Part shown: positions 11,001 to 18,642 of the stretch, one piece after another
Layout of the letters: each line of letters begins with the position of its first letter
Numbering within the stretch: the first letter of the stretch is position 1
Assembly: GCF_900113375.1 (NCBI RefSeq)
Contig: NZ_FOPC01000009.1
Location: forward strand, 1-64,000
Reading direction: 5' to 3'
Origin: Algoriphagus hitonicola
GTDB lineage: Bacteria; Bacteroidota; Bacteroidia; Cytophagales; Cyclobacteriaceae
Length of the DNA stretch: 64,000 nucleotides
Translations under genes and position numbers: made by a program
Notes under the pieces: generated by a model
Database searches by the model: none
What the model saw: only the letters and a program-made list of their open reading frames with translations
Told to the model about the DNA's origin: nothing

Positions 11001-11552
11001 GATCAAGCGCTCATTTTGAGAAGTCAGGACCCTGTGAGACCGGAAGTCGAAGAAAGCTATCAAGTCTGTGAGGAATACGAAATCGGCCCGACGATAAATC
11101 CAGGAAATTTTGCCAGTTATGAATGGTATTTGGGCGAAGACCTTGTCTCAACCAGTCCTACCTTCAAGCCTATTCGAGCTGGAAGTTATACGCTTACTGT
11201 ATACAGTTTGGAAGGCTGTGCTTATCAGGCTGAGTTTGTCACGGAAGAGGAATGTGAGCTTAGAGTAGCCGTTCCAACCGCTATCGTTCCCGGTGATCCG
11301 GAGCGTGAGTTTTTAGTATATACCAATTATTTAATTGATGAGCTTGAAGTTTGGGTTTTTAATCAATGGGGACAATTAATTTTTTATTGTGAAAACTCCA
11401 ACCTCATTTCTGAGGAATCTACCTGTGAATGGGATGGTTATTTTGATGGAGAGAAAATCCCAAATGGATCGTATTCTGTTCGAATCAATTTCAGAAATAT
11501 TGAGAAAAATATTAGCGGCGAATATCTCGGGTCAATTTTGGTGATCGAATAA
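8052..11552 (+). CDS. Large secreted protein with T9SS type B C-terminal domain (adhesin 2)
   Basis: An 1166-aa paralogue of the C-terminal half of the preceding giant protein; the propeller regions are missing. An N-terminal hydrophobic segment near residues 14-34 serves as signal or anchor. PKD-like modules begin with a motif of the form ERLCAVFGSVIGTY, which adhesin 3 shares. A module starting with a VPxxxxxCxSFEL motif occurs twice in tandem, at roughly residues 495-740 and 750-960, so the repeat unit has been amplified here. The end is a type B sorting domain (VWVFNQWGQLIFYC, WDGYFDGEKIPNGSY). The reading frame begins with GTG at 8052. Surface display through T9SS is inferred from the domain. 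Confidence 0.88.
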   Translation: MIEKNIRTKKINLWQGGIGVIFLLCCTLLFFSSTAEKLYSTSVERPFSNSIIDGPERLCAVFGSVIGTYTGLGEEGDVYEWEIIEPDGNILFSRTGGFETISETFSKIGTHQISLRILRGNVEIGNETKSIDVLPGPTITLEESYIVCNGTDLTIPALDPGTSNFGDYVFEWKNESGDVIGTDNEISVSQPGTYSVEFFFVNSQGENECITELSTSVVDLNSFSISPAQSEVCTTQFIEFESNPNIVGDWYVQKVGETSRKYLGTSSKFSLFPSRDLSVIGDYTMIFQIPNANNPNCIPEVTADFTYNPEPRIIFEEAFGASDCSVDDGVLRIRALTDVDRITIDSLGISLGPFTAGQIVDFPGLKSGAYTLNTSLGSCSYSIASVVPLANPVSELNFEISEILPETCTDTGKLPGSFTVVLPNGPTKAGFKVLNERGIPVVAQDTTDLNDTIFIELSGGIYFFEIFNESGCSLPRSEEIEIPGLSQVSFSVPATINVCQSFELFPATNQPLEFLLTDPDGVETIFEDGDPGLIDKAGTYTIIGRIPGQDVLCPFMRKINVTLVDPIDFEPKLIQEDCFGNRVFEADIFGVDPTTAIFTWFNENDEVVGNGQFLFPTSTGEFKLDVQPANAQACPIPPKSFTIEEPVLSVDVTLTQTKLCEFGPEAIVTLESTFPDAVTDIEWRRFNEDGTIEELPEYDDLTEFQTRTPGTYEASLFRFIPGISLEECELGRETIQLDLIPDKVLFDIPSELTVCESFELAPETTESLDFTVTDPAGNTQSGSTGESFTLDQEGTYTFLAFDTDPNSNICPEQKEIIVTLTEPVDFEPVLVSEDCNGLKTYQAQVTNYSNSEVDYFWFDAGGNQIGDEEFLDFITYGDFSLEVQPGGSTICPSTQPINFTVEEPVLNVDVTMLTEPLCPDEASTVLTLQADQTEISEIQWWFTDLNGNESELVTNRGFTEILAFEEGTYEVRVFNYLPCLLGSDQALILRSQDPVRPEVEESYQVCEEYEIGPTINPGNFASYEWYLGEDLVSTSPTFKPIRAGSYTLTVYSLEGCAYQAEFVTEEECELRVAVPTAIVPGDPEREFLVYTNYLIDELEVWVFNQWGQLIFYCENSNLISEESTCEWDGYFDGEKIPNGSYSVRINFRNIEKNISGEYLGSILVIE

Positions 11553-11647
11553 TCTGGACAAAACTCGTCCACAAATTCTGGAATGTTTTTTGCCAAAATC
11601 GTGATACCAAGAAATTCTTGGGAACCTAACCCATAAAATTCACCGAA

Positions 11648-14389
11648 TTGTCCGCCAAGACTCAATTTCCTTTTTGGAAGATTGGGATTATCCTGATTTG
11701 CAGTTTCAGTTTCCTTAGTATCGGCTTTTCAAAAGAAAAATCAGACCGCAAAGAAACTAACTTTCAGCTCCCAAAATCGATTTTGGCCGAACCCCAACTG
11801 GTTGGCCCTGATGACTTATGTATAATTTTTGGACAGGTTTTAGGAACATTCAGCGCTGGTGGCGATCCAGGAGATGTATATACCTGGTCAGTAATCGATC
11901 CAAGTGGAAATGTAATATTTGAAGATACTGCCGGTGATCAATTGGAATCAATAGATGTGGTTTTTTCCACTCCGGGAAATTACACCGTGAGACTCCAAGT
12001 GCGGAGAGGCACAAACTCAAGTTATTTTGAAGATTCGAAAGTTGTCACGGTCCTAAATGGTCCGGATTTAGAACTAAAGCCAGATTATTTGCTTTGTGCA
12101 GGCTCGTCTACGCTGTTGAGAGCCTTGGATCCTACTACTCCAAGTTTAAATCAATATACCATAGAGTGGAATGATATAGACGGAAATCTTTTGGGTACTG
12201 GCAATGAGTTTTCTACCACATCGGAAGGATTTTATTTGGTGGAAATCGCCCGAAACAGTGGTGGTGGAGAATCAGGCTGCATAATAAATGCATCCACTTT
12301 TGTAGGTCCACCGGTAGATTTTGAAATCATCCCCTCAGCAGAAACGATTTGCGAGGGCGAGTCCATCCAATTCGGATTGGACACTCCACTTTCAGGAGAT
12401 TGGCTGATCCAAAAGGGCCTTACAGGAGCTCGGAGTATAGTTTCCAGTGGATTTGATATTTCTTTAGATGCAGATAACCTATCGGGCCCAGGTCGATATT
12501 TTATCACTTTTCAAACTACTACTGAAGAATTTCCAGACTGCATATCAGAACGTACCATTGAATTTGAACTCTTGGAGGCTCCACAAGTCGATACGGTGAT
12601 TCTTGAAGAACCCGATGATTGCTTGGCATCCAATGGAGAATTTCAGTTGACGATAAACTCAGATGTGGAAGAATTTTCAATTCCCGAACTGAATTTCTCC
12701 CAAGGACCTATTGTTGCTGGACAGCAATTCAATTTCTCAAATCTGGATCCCAATATCTACTCCATCATTTTGACGCAATCCGGTTGTCAAACGGCCACTT
12801 TGGTGAGTTTGGACTCCAAAGATCCTCCTGTGACGCCCAATCCACCAGATCAAAACCGTCCATCCATTCGAGTATCTTCAGAATCCTGTGGATCAAACGG
12901 TACCATTTTGGGATCGGCTGAAATTGATTTTGGAAATAACATTCCTGATGGTATTTTTCGATTAATGTCCTCTGAAAAAGGAGAAGTGCAGTCTGGAAAT
13001 ATCCCCGCTGATGGACTTTTGGAATTGGAATTATCCAGTGGAACTTATCTGCTTTTGGTGATTGTCGAGGGTTGTTCTTATCCTGTGGAGACTTTTACGG
13101 TTGATAAGTCTCCCCAAGTAAACTTTACTGTACCGGAAAGTCTGAATATTTGTGAGTCATTCGAGCTTGAAGCCGACACTGAACAAACTCTTCAATTTAT
13201 CCTAAGCTATCCTGATGGCAGCGAAGAAACGCTCAATTCCGGTCAGCCCTTCAGTCTGACTGAGGCTGGAACCTATTCCATCATTGGGGAAGGAGTTGGC
13301 TCGGATGCAAACCTTTGTCCTAAAACACACACATTCACCGCGACATTTTCCTCTACTATTTCCTTTGAACCTGTATTGGCAATAGAGGAATGCTTTGATC
13401 CGATCAAATATGAAATTGATGCGCAAGGGGTCGACATTGAAGATGCCAGTATTCGTTGGTATAATGATCAAGGAGAAATTGTTGGTAGAGCAAAAGAATT
13501 TTTCCCTAGCTCACTCGGCTACTATTCACTCTTGGTTCAACCATTGGAAAGTGGTTTTTGTCCAGTAGATCCGGTAGAGTTTGAGGTTGTGGCACCTATC
13601 ATCCCTGTTTCGATGGAATTAATCGCTTCTAAAATTTGTCCAGATCCGGAATTTGGATTGATCACATTAGAGATCGAGGAAGATTTGGTTCAGACTACAG
13701 AATGGATTTTTTATGATTCGTTGGACAATCGTCAAGAACTTGTAGAATTTGATGGGCTTTTCGAAATCGAAGTAAATTTACCCGGCACCTATGAAGTGGT
13801 CGCCTACAATGAATTGGGTTGCGAAATAGGCAGGAATCTTATTGAAGTAGAACGAAGCACACTACTCAGCCCTCCTCAACTAGAAGATCGATATGCCATT
13901 TGCTCAAAAGAAAATACCCTACCTGGAATTGATCCAGGGGAGTTTGCAACTTACGAATGGTATTTTGACGATGTGCTTGTATCTACCTCTTCAATCTACA
14001 AACCTACTCAAGTCGGAAATTATCAACTACTTGTCACTACGGAAGACGGATGTTCATTTTCCGATACATTTACCACCTTTGACGCTTGCGATTTCAAGGT
14101 GATTTTTCCAAATGCAATGATTCTAGGGGACCCAAATCGCGATTTTCGGGTGGTAGTTTCAGAGGGAGTATCCGATGCTCAACTTTTCATCCTTAACCGT
14201 CAAGGAGCTTTGATTCATGAGGCCCAAACTACTGAGATCGCCCCAAATACCCCTATACTAAACTGGGATGGAACTCTGCAAAATGGAGAATTAATTCCCT
14301 TAGGAACCTATGCTGTTGTTTTAGTCCTGAGAAACCCCATTTATGGATTTGAGGAAAAGATAACCGGTTTATTAATCGTCATCCAATAG
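11648..14389 (+). CDS. Secreted protein with divergent T9SS type B C-terminal domain (adhesin 3)
   Basis: A 913-aa protein, the third and shortest paralogue. It has a signal-peptide-like segment at about residues 9-28, then PKD-like modules (ERLC-type opening written here as DDLCIIFGQVLGTF), one copy of the VPESLNICESFEL module, and a C-terminal type B-like domain (LFILNRQGALI, LNWDGTLQNGELIPLGTYAVVL). This domain lacks the two cysteines that flank the loop before WDG in adhesins 1 and 2. The only suitable start is TTG at 11648, because a TAA in the same frame lies seven codons upstream. It stands 95 bp after adhesin 2 on the same strand and probably shares its transcript. Confidence 0.85.
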   Translation: MSAKTQFPFWKIGIILICSFSFLSIGFSKEKSDRKETNFQLPKSILAEPQLVGPDDLCIIFGQVLGTFSAGGDPGDVYTWSVIDPSGNVIFEDTAGDQLESIDVVFSTPGNYTVRLQVRRGTNSSYFEDSKVVTVLNGPDLELKPDYLLCAGSSTLLRALDPTTPSLNQYTIEWNDIDGNLLGTGNEFSTTSEGFYLVEIARNSGGGESGCIINASTFVGPPVDFEIIPSAETICEGESIQFGLDTPLSGDWLIQKGLTGARSIVSSGFDISLDADNLSGPGRYFITFQTTTEEFPDCISERTIEFELLEAPQVDTVILEEPDDCLASNGEFQLTINSDVEEFSIPELNFSQGPIVAGQQFNFSNLDPNIYSIILTQSGCQTATLVSLDSKDPPVTPNPPDQNRPSIRVSSESCGSNGTILGSAEIDFGNNIPDGIFRLMSSEKGEVQSGNIPADGLLELELSSGTYLLLVIVEGCSYPVETFTVDKSPQVNFTVPESLNICESFELEADTEQTLQFILSYPDGSEETLNSGQPFSLTEAGTYSIIGEGVGSDANLCPKTHTFTATFSSTISFEPVLAIEECFDPIKYEIDAQGVDIEDASIRWYNDQGEIVGRAKEFFPSSLGYYSLLVQPLESGFCPVDPVEFEVVAPIIPVSMELIASKICPDPEFGLITLEIEEDLVQTTEWIFYDSLDNRQELVEFDGLFEIEVNLPGTYEVVAYNELGCEIGRNLIEVERSTLLSPPQLEDRYAICSKENTLPGIDPGEFATYEWYFDDVLVSTSSIYKPTQVGNYQLLVTTEDGCSFSDTFTTFDACDFKVIFPNAMILGDPNRDFRVVVSEGVSDAQLFILNRQGALIHEAQTTEIAPNTPILNWDGTLQNGELIPLGTYAVVLVLRNPIYGFEEKITGLLIVIQ

Positions 14390-14499
14390 CTTGATTTCAA
14401 CTTTTTTTATTATTGGAAAAGTCTGTATCCAATATTTTTCCTATTTTCAGCTGTTTCAAACACAGCTTTAAAAACTCTTAATCCAAAATAACCTATTCT

Positions 14500-15729
14500 A
14501 TGACGCAAGCTATCAATCGGACAGCGCTATTCAACGCGAGCTGTCTAGCCCTCATTACCACTGCTTTCACCTTTGCGATACGTGCAGGTATTCTTCCCCA
14601 ATTGGGCGAAGATTTCGGCCTTTCTGCCGAGCAACTCGGTTTTATTAATTCCATGTGGTTCTTAGGCTTTCCTATTTCTATGATTTTAGGAGGAATTTTC
14701 TACCACTCGGTAGGACCTAAAATCATTATGAATATCGCCTTTGTCACACACACGATCGGGATATTAATGACCGTTTTTGCCGATGGATATACCACACTGT
14801 TGATATCGACTTTATTCATTGGATTTGGTAATGGTTGTACCGAAGCGGCCTGTAATCCAATGATAGCAGACATGTACACTGGGGTAAAAATGAACAAAAT
14901 GCTCAATCGATTCCATATGTGGTTCCCCGGCGGGATCGTCTTGGGTTCATTGATCTCTAAATTTATGACAGATGCGGGATTTGGATGGGAATCACAAATC
15001 TGGATCATGATGATCCCGACAGTTGCTTATGCGGTGATTTTCTTTGGAAAAGCTTTCCCAAAACCATCCGTAGAAGGTGTTACTTCACTTTCCAGCAATT
15101 TCAAAGCAATGCTAAGCCCAGTATTCATTTTCTTATTTATTTGCATGTCTTTGACTGCAATTACCGAATTCGGCACTCAGCAATGGGCCAATGTAGTACT
15201 CGGTAACTCCGGAGCAAGTGGAATGCTGATCTTGGCTCTAACAACAGGAGTAATGGCAGTAGCCCGATTCTTTGCAGGTCCTGTAGTCGAGAAATTAGGT
15301 CAAACAGGTGTACTTCTGGGAGGCGCAGTCCTCGCCACCATCGGTGTTTATTTATTTTCTATCGTAGAAGGCCCAATGGCCTATGCTGCCGCAATCATTT
15401 TCGCATTAGGTGTTGCTTACTTCTGGCCGGTGATGGTCGGTGCTGTTGCCCAACGAGTGCCACTAAGTGGAGCTTTAGGAATGTCAATAATAGGTGGAGT
15501 AGGCATGTTCTCTACGGCGATTTGGCAACCAATCATCGGGGGATGGATTGATTCCGCCCGTGCCAGTAATCTAGCTGAGGGCTTGGAAGGAGCAGCCCTT
15601 GAATTAGCTACTGGTCAAGAAACATTACTTAAACTGACCACTTTTCCGGCAATACTAATTGTACTGTTTATTATCTTCTTTATTTGGCAAAAAAATATTA
15701 AGTCCGCCAAAATAGTAACCGCTCACTAA
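14500..15729 (+). CDS. MFS transporter, FucP-like sugar permease family
   Basis: A 409-aa integral membrane protein with about 12 hydrophobic helices over its full length. The pattern (N-terminal RAGILPQLGEDFGLS, GFGNGCTEAACNPM in helix 4, FHMWFPGGIVLG in helix 5) resembles the fucose/glucose permease-type branch of the major facilitator superfamily, which imports sugars with protons. The substrate cannot be read from the sequence. It stands alone between the adhesin cluster and a lipoprotein gene on the other strand, and a hairpin terminator follows directly. Confidence 0.82.
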   Translation: MTQAINRTALFNASCLALITTAFTFAIRAGILPQLGEDFGLSAEQLGFINSMWFLGFPISMILGGIFYHSVGPKIIMNIAFVTHTIGILMTVFADGYTTLLISTLFIGFGNGCTEAACNPMIADMYTGVKMNKMLNRFHMWFPGGIVLGSLISKFMTDAGFGWESQIWIMMIPTVAYAVIFFGKAFPKPSVEGVTSLSSNFKAMLSPVFIFLFICMSLTAITEFGTQQWANVVLGNSGASGMLILALTTGVMAVARFFAGPVVEKLGQTGVLLGGAVLATIGVYLFSIVEGPMAYAAAIIFALGVAYFWPVMVGAVAQRVPLSGALGMSIIGGVGMFSTAIWQPIIGGWIDSARASNLAEGLEGAALELATGQETLLKLTTFPAILIVLFIIFFIWQKNIKSAKIVTAH

Positions 15730-15734
15730 AACCT

Positions 15735-15769
15735 AAAAAAGCTGTCAGATAATCTGGCAGCTTTTTTTT
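15735..15769. terminator. Bidirectional rho-independent terminator
   Basis: GCTGTCAGA (15741-15749) pairs with TCTGGCAGC (15753-15761) across a 3-base loop, with A-run on one side and T-run on the other. It serves the MFS gene (plus) and the converging lipoprotein gene (minus), whose stop codon lies in the T-run. Confidence 0.88.
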
Positions 15770-16031
15770 AATTCCCTCCACAGGAGAAGCTCTCATAATC
15801 TTCCCTAAACAAAGACCACAGTTTTCCATCTTCATCTCGATAGGTGATGGCCTCGGTCCGAATAGTAACTTCAATATTATAGGGAGTCTCCACCACTGAA
15901 CCATCAGACAAAATAATGGTGCATGGACCATCGAAGCGTTGAATATCTTTCAGTCCGATATCCTGAAGCCAACTTTCACAAGAAGTCAACGAAAGTAAAA
16001 CAAGTATGGTACAGAATCGAATTTGCTTCAT
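15768..16031 (-). CDS. Small lipoprotein of unknown function
   Basis: An 87-aa protein with a lipoprotein signal sequence: a short basic start, a hydrophobic stretch and the lipobox LTSC with Cys near residue 18. The mature part (about 70 residues) resembles no family I recognise. It should be anchored in a membrane facing the periplasm or surface. It ends in the shared terminator and is the last chromosomal gene before the tRNA-Arg insertion site. Confidence 0.7.
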   Translation of the reverse strand: MKQIRFCTILVLLSLTSCESWLQDIGLKDIQRFDGPCTIILSDGSVVETPYNIEVTIRTEAITYRDEDGKLWSLFREDYESFSCGGN

Positions 16032-16068
16032 TTTGTATAATTGATGTTAGAAAAGTACGCACAAAGGA

Positions 16069-16117
16069 CACAAAAAAAAAGCCCCATTAGAACAGTTGAG
16101 CTTGGTGACCTCCTCAG
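16069..16117 (-). repeat. Remnant of a tRNA-Arg 3' end with its terminator
   Basis: Bases 16094-16117 match 16216-16239, the 3' end of the tRNA-Arg gene plus encoded CCA and the start of its terminator, at 23 of 24 positions. The A-run before it also resembles the terminator tail. Beyond 16117 the similarity stops in the T-arm. It is a broken duplicate, not a gene. Confidence 0.6.
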
Positions 16118-16192
16118 AGCCTGTCCCGCAAAGCGGGAATTCACCCCGATAGTCATCCTGGGCTGAAACTGACTTTTTCAAACCCTGAAGAA

Positions 16193-16224
16193 ATAAAAAA
16201 AGCCCAACTTGAAATAGTTGAGCT
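16193..16224 (-). terminator. Terminator of the left tRNA-Arg copy
   Basis: On the minus strand AGCTCAACT pairs with AGTTGGGCT around a 6-base loop (one G-T pair), followed by a run of T. It comes directly after the encoded CCA. Confidence 0.75.
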
Positions 16225-16301
16225 TGGTGACCTCGTCAGGATTCAAACCTGAAACCTCCTGAGCCGTAATCAGGTGCTCTATTCAGTTGAGCTACGAAGC
16301 C
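16225..16301 (-). tRNA. tRNA-Arg(ACG), left copy, with encoded CCA
   Basis: On the minus strand the sequence folds as a complete tRNA: acceptor GGCTTCG/CGAGGTC (two G-T pairs), D-arm GCTC/GAGC, anticodon stem CCTGA/TCAGG with loop TTACGGC (anticodon ACG), T-arm TCAGG-TTTGAAT-CCTGA, discriminator A at 16228 and CCA at 16227-16225. A terminator follows. Upstream (to the right) lies element DNA without a recognisable TAnnTTTG promoter, so this copy may be silent or weakly transcribed. Confidence 0.9.
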
Positions 16302-16306
16302 ATTTC
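16227..16306. repeat. Left 80-bp direct repeat (attL) of the integrated element
   Basis: These 80 bases are identical to 33813-33892. They cover the whole mature tRNA-Arg, five bases upstream of it and the first C after the discriminator. The sequences diverge at once on both sides. This is the left attachment site of the element. Confidence 0.92.
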
Positions 16307-16375
16307 GGTTTTCGAACTGTAAACCAGATAGTTAGATAAGCACCAATCCTCAAGGTTTCACTGTTGAAAGTCGAG

Positions 16376-16395
16376 GGAGACATAAAAGGGAGACA
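16376..16395 (+). other. Probable integrase arm-type sites, left pair
   Basis: GGAGACA occurs at 16376-16382 and 16389-16395, 13 bp apart start to start. The pair lies 70 bp inside the left repeat and 78 bp before the integrase gene. The same motif with the same period occurs at the right end. The rest of 16307-16473 holds no gene. Confidence 0.6.
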
Positions 16396-16473
16396 AAACC
16401 TGTCCTTTTATACTCCGAGCAGCTGCGTGAGGTCCAAGGTTGGATCCGGCGATTAACCAAAACTCTTTTCGTT

Positions 16474-17748
16474 ATGGCATCGCAAGATACACAGGTCACA
16501 CTCACACTTCAAAGCTGGAAGCCCACCAAAAGTGGAGACTTCCCCGTAGTCATCAAAGTCTACCACCAACAGAAACGACGGTACTACAGAACCGGAATTT
16601 CTGTACAGCCCAAAAACTGGGACGAACCCACCTCTCAAATAATCAAACCCGCCAGAGACAACAAGGTGGTGCAGAAACTTCTCCACAAAGCGAAAGAAAC
16701 CGTGGAGAAAATCCTCATCCTCCATGATGAGTTTGACTTCGATCTCTTCTCCAAAGAGTTTTCAGATTCTTCACCGCTCCAGTCGGGAGAGAACTTCATT
16801 TCCTTCTGGGAAACGGTCGTCAAGGAACTTCGTGCCGAAAAAAGAATGGGCACTGCAGCGTCCTATGAAAATGCGCTCAACAAATTCAAGAAGTTCATGA
16901 AAGAGCGCCCCATTCCGATCCGACACATTACACAGCACACCTTTGAGAAGTTTCGGATTTTCATGGTCAACTCAGGACAAACCACCAACGGCATCGGGAT
17001 TTATCTGCGTTCCATGTCTGCCGTCTATGGCAGAGCGATCAGCAGGAAACTGGTCAAACCCGAGTCCGATCCAAGACAGGGCTTCAAAATCAAATCCGCT
17101 CGAACTCCCAAAAAAGCGATCAAACAGGAGGAAATGAAAAAGCTAGCCCTTGTAAACCTCAGCAAAACACCCTTCATGGATGAATCCAGAGACATGTTTG
17201 TGTTTTCTTACTACTGTCAGGGGATGAACTTCAAGGACATGTGCGAGCTGCGCTGGGACAAAAATATCATAGACGATCGGATCTTTTATTCTCGCGGAAA
17301 GACACTGGACTTTTTCACCATTCGCATGATCCCACGTGCCCACGGAAGGATTCTTGCTAAACAGCGCAGAATTCTTGATGAAAAACTGGAAGCTGGTCTG
17401 ATCAAGAACGAGACTGCCAAAAAGCTCATTTTCCGAGTCTTTGATCACTTGACAGATAAACAGATGGAGAACCTGACTCTCCTCAACAAGGTGAGAAAGC
17501 AGCGAGCCAAAGTCATCAATGCACACATCCGGAAGCTGGCCGAAGCTCACTTGAAATACGATTCAGGCCAGGTGAAGTTACTGACCTTTTACTCGGCCCG
17601 GCATACCTATGCCACCGTGCTCATGAAGCATAATGCTCCGATCTCACTGATATCTGCAGCGCTTGGACATGCTGATACCAGAATCACTCAGGTATATCTC
17701 GACAGTTTTTCCAGCTCTGAAATAGACCGAGCTAATGAGGTGCTTTGA
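16474..17748 (+). CDS. Tyrosine recombinase (site-specific integrase)
   Basis: A 424-aa integrase with an N-terminal arm-binding domain (about 8-75), a SAM-like core-binding domain (about 105-200) and a C-terminal catalytic domain (about 215-424). Visible catalytic elements are the beta-hairpin Lys in SRGKT (about 275), SARHTYATVL (box II Arg), LGHADTRITQ (His) and the nucleophile Tyr in VYLDSF near the end. At the place where the first catalytic Arg is expected (YYCRGMNF in relatives) the sequence is YYCQGMNF, with Gln at residue 249. The gene reads inward from the left repeat, the usual place for the enzyme that integrates and excises its own element at the tRNA. Confidence 0.9.
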   Translation: MASQDTQVTLTLQSWKPTKSGDFPVVIKVYHQQKRRYYRTGISVQPKNWDEPTSQIIKPARDNKVVQKLLHKAKETVEKILILHDEFDFDLFSKEFSDSSPLQSGENFISFWETVVKELRAEKRMGTAASYENALNKFKKFMKERPIPIRHITQHTFEKFRIFMVNSGQTTNGIGIYLRSMSAVYGRAISRKLVKPESDPRQGFKIKSARTPKKAIKQEEMKKLALVNLSKTPFMDESRDMFVFSYYCQGMNFKDMCELRWDKNIIDDRIFYSRGKTLDFFTIRMIPRAHGRILAKQRRILDEKLEAGLIKNETAKKLIFRVFDHLTDKQMENLTLLNKVRKQRAKVINAHIRKLAEAHLKYDSGQVKLLTFYSARHTYATVLMKHNAPISLISAALGHADTRITQVYLDSFSSSEIDRANEVL

Positions 17749-17841
17749 AAAACTTCTTAGAGATCACATTTCTCACAAGCTTGGGGAAGATCTTTCCAGT
17801 GTGAGACAACTTGGGGCCTTGCTTTTTCTGGTGAAATTATC

Positions 17842-17899
17842 AAGCCGTGAATTAACGGCTTAGTACTTCTGTTTACAAGAGATTCTCCGTACCTCTTGT
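17842..17899 (+). other. Two adjacent hairpins downstream of the integrase
   Basis: AAGCCGT/ACGGCTT (17842-17861) and ACAAGAG/CTCTTGT (17875-17899) form two short stems in the gap between the integrase and the lipoprotein gene. Neither has a T-run, so they are not standard terminators. A possible promoter with TATCTTGG at about 17920-17927 follows, but the match is imperfect. Confidence 0.3.
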
Positions 17900-17946
17900 A
17901 CTTGGAATATCAGTTTACTTATCTTGGTAAAAAACACTGACTGAAT

Positions 17947-18453
17947 ATGAGAAAAATCTGGATCGCTCTGGTGCTCTTTAGCATCTCTTGTACTGACCCC
18001 GTCGAACCAAAGCCCGAGGCATTAATCTTCTATTTCGAAGTGGAGGTCGAAGGGCAAAAATTTAGACAAGAGCTGCTCCCTGATTTGCCAGATGAAAATC
18101 ACCCCTTGGTTTTTGACGGTGGTTTTCTTACAGAGATCAATGAGGGCTGTACCCCCGATGAATGCATCTCTCCTTTTTTCATCAACATGCTGTTTGCTGG
18201 AAATTCAGGTTCGCAACAATGGGAGCAGGTCGAGATGATCCAAGTACCATCAGGTAGCTATACTTCCCATTTTTGGTATGGGGAATCCGATGAAACTCCG
18301 ACACCATCGGAGGGTAGGGTGACTATCACCAAAAAAGATCTCAGCCAAAAACTAATTCAAGGAACCTTTGAAGGAGAAGTCTACAAGACCGGAACCCAAA
18401 CCCCCATCAAAATCCCTATCAAAGGAAGCTTTTCAGCAAAGTACTTGCAGTAG
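17947..18453 (+). CDS. Element-encoded lipoprotein of unknown function
   Basis: A 168-aa protein with a lipoprotein signal (MRKIWIALVLFSISC, Cys at 15). The mature part is predicted to be mostly beta and acidic, with two cysteines in GCTPDECIS around residues 60-67. I recognise no family. It is expected to be periplasmic or surface-anchored. It is transcribed alone: its own terminator follows at 18461 and hsdM begins 190 bp later. Small lipoproteins of this kind are common passenger genes on Bacteroidota islands. Confidence 0.72.
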   Translation: MRKIWIALVLFSISCTDPVEPKPEALIFYFEVEVEGQKFRQELLPDLPDENHPLVFDGGFLTEINEGCTPDECISPFFINMLFAGNSGSQQWEQVEMIQVPSGSYTSHFWYGESDETPTPSEGRVTITKKDLSQKLIQGTFEGEVYKTGTQTPIKIPIKGSFSAKYLQ

Positions 18454-18460
18454 CTAACCA

Positions 18461-18489
18461 AGCCCTCCCAAAAAGAGGGCTCTTTTTTT
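18461..18489 (+). terminator. Rho-independent terminator after the lipoprotein gene
   Basis: AGCCCTC (18461-18467) pairs with GAGGGCT (18475-18481) around a 7-base A-rich loop, followed by seven T. It separates the lipoprotein gene from the restriction operon. Confidence 0.88.
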
Positions 18490-18642
18490 CCACCAACACC
18501 CTTTCGCTTTCCACCGAAAAGCCTATTTTTAGGAATCCGAAAGACTTTTTGGAAGAGCTCCACGACAGGGTATTCTACCCGGCCTTTTTCTGTATGCCTG
18601 TGGATCAGCACCAAAAAGTGTTTTTAAAAAACCAAACCATCC

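Noticed and set aside
1657-14389. Repeat content of the adhesin genes as a CRISPR-like or satellite array
   Set aside because: The similarity is at the level of protein modules with diverged DNA, with no regular short repeats or spacers. No CRISPR array or cas gene was seen in the window.
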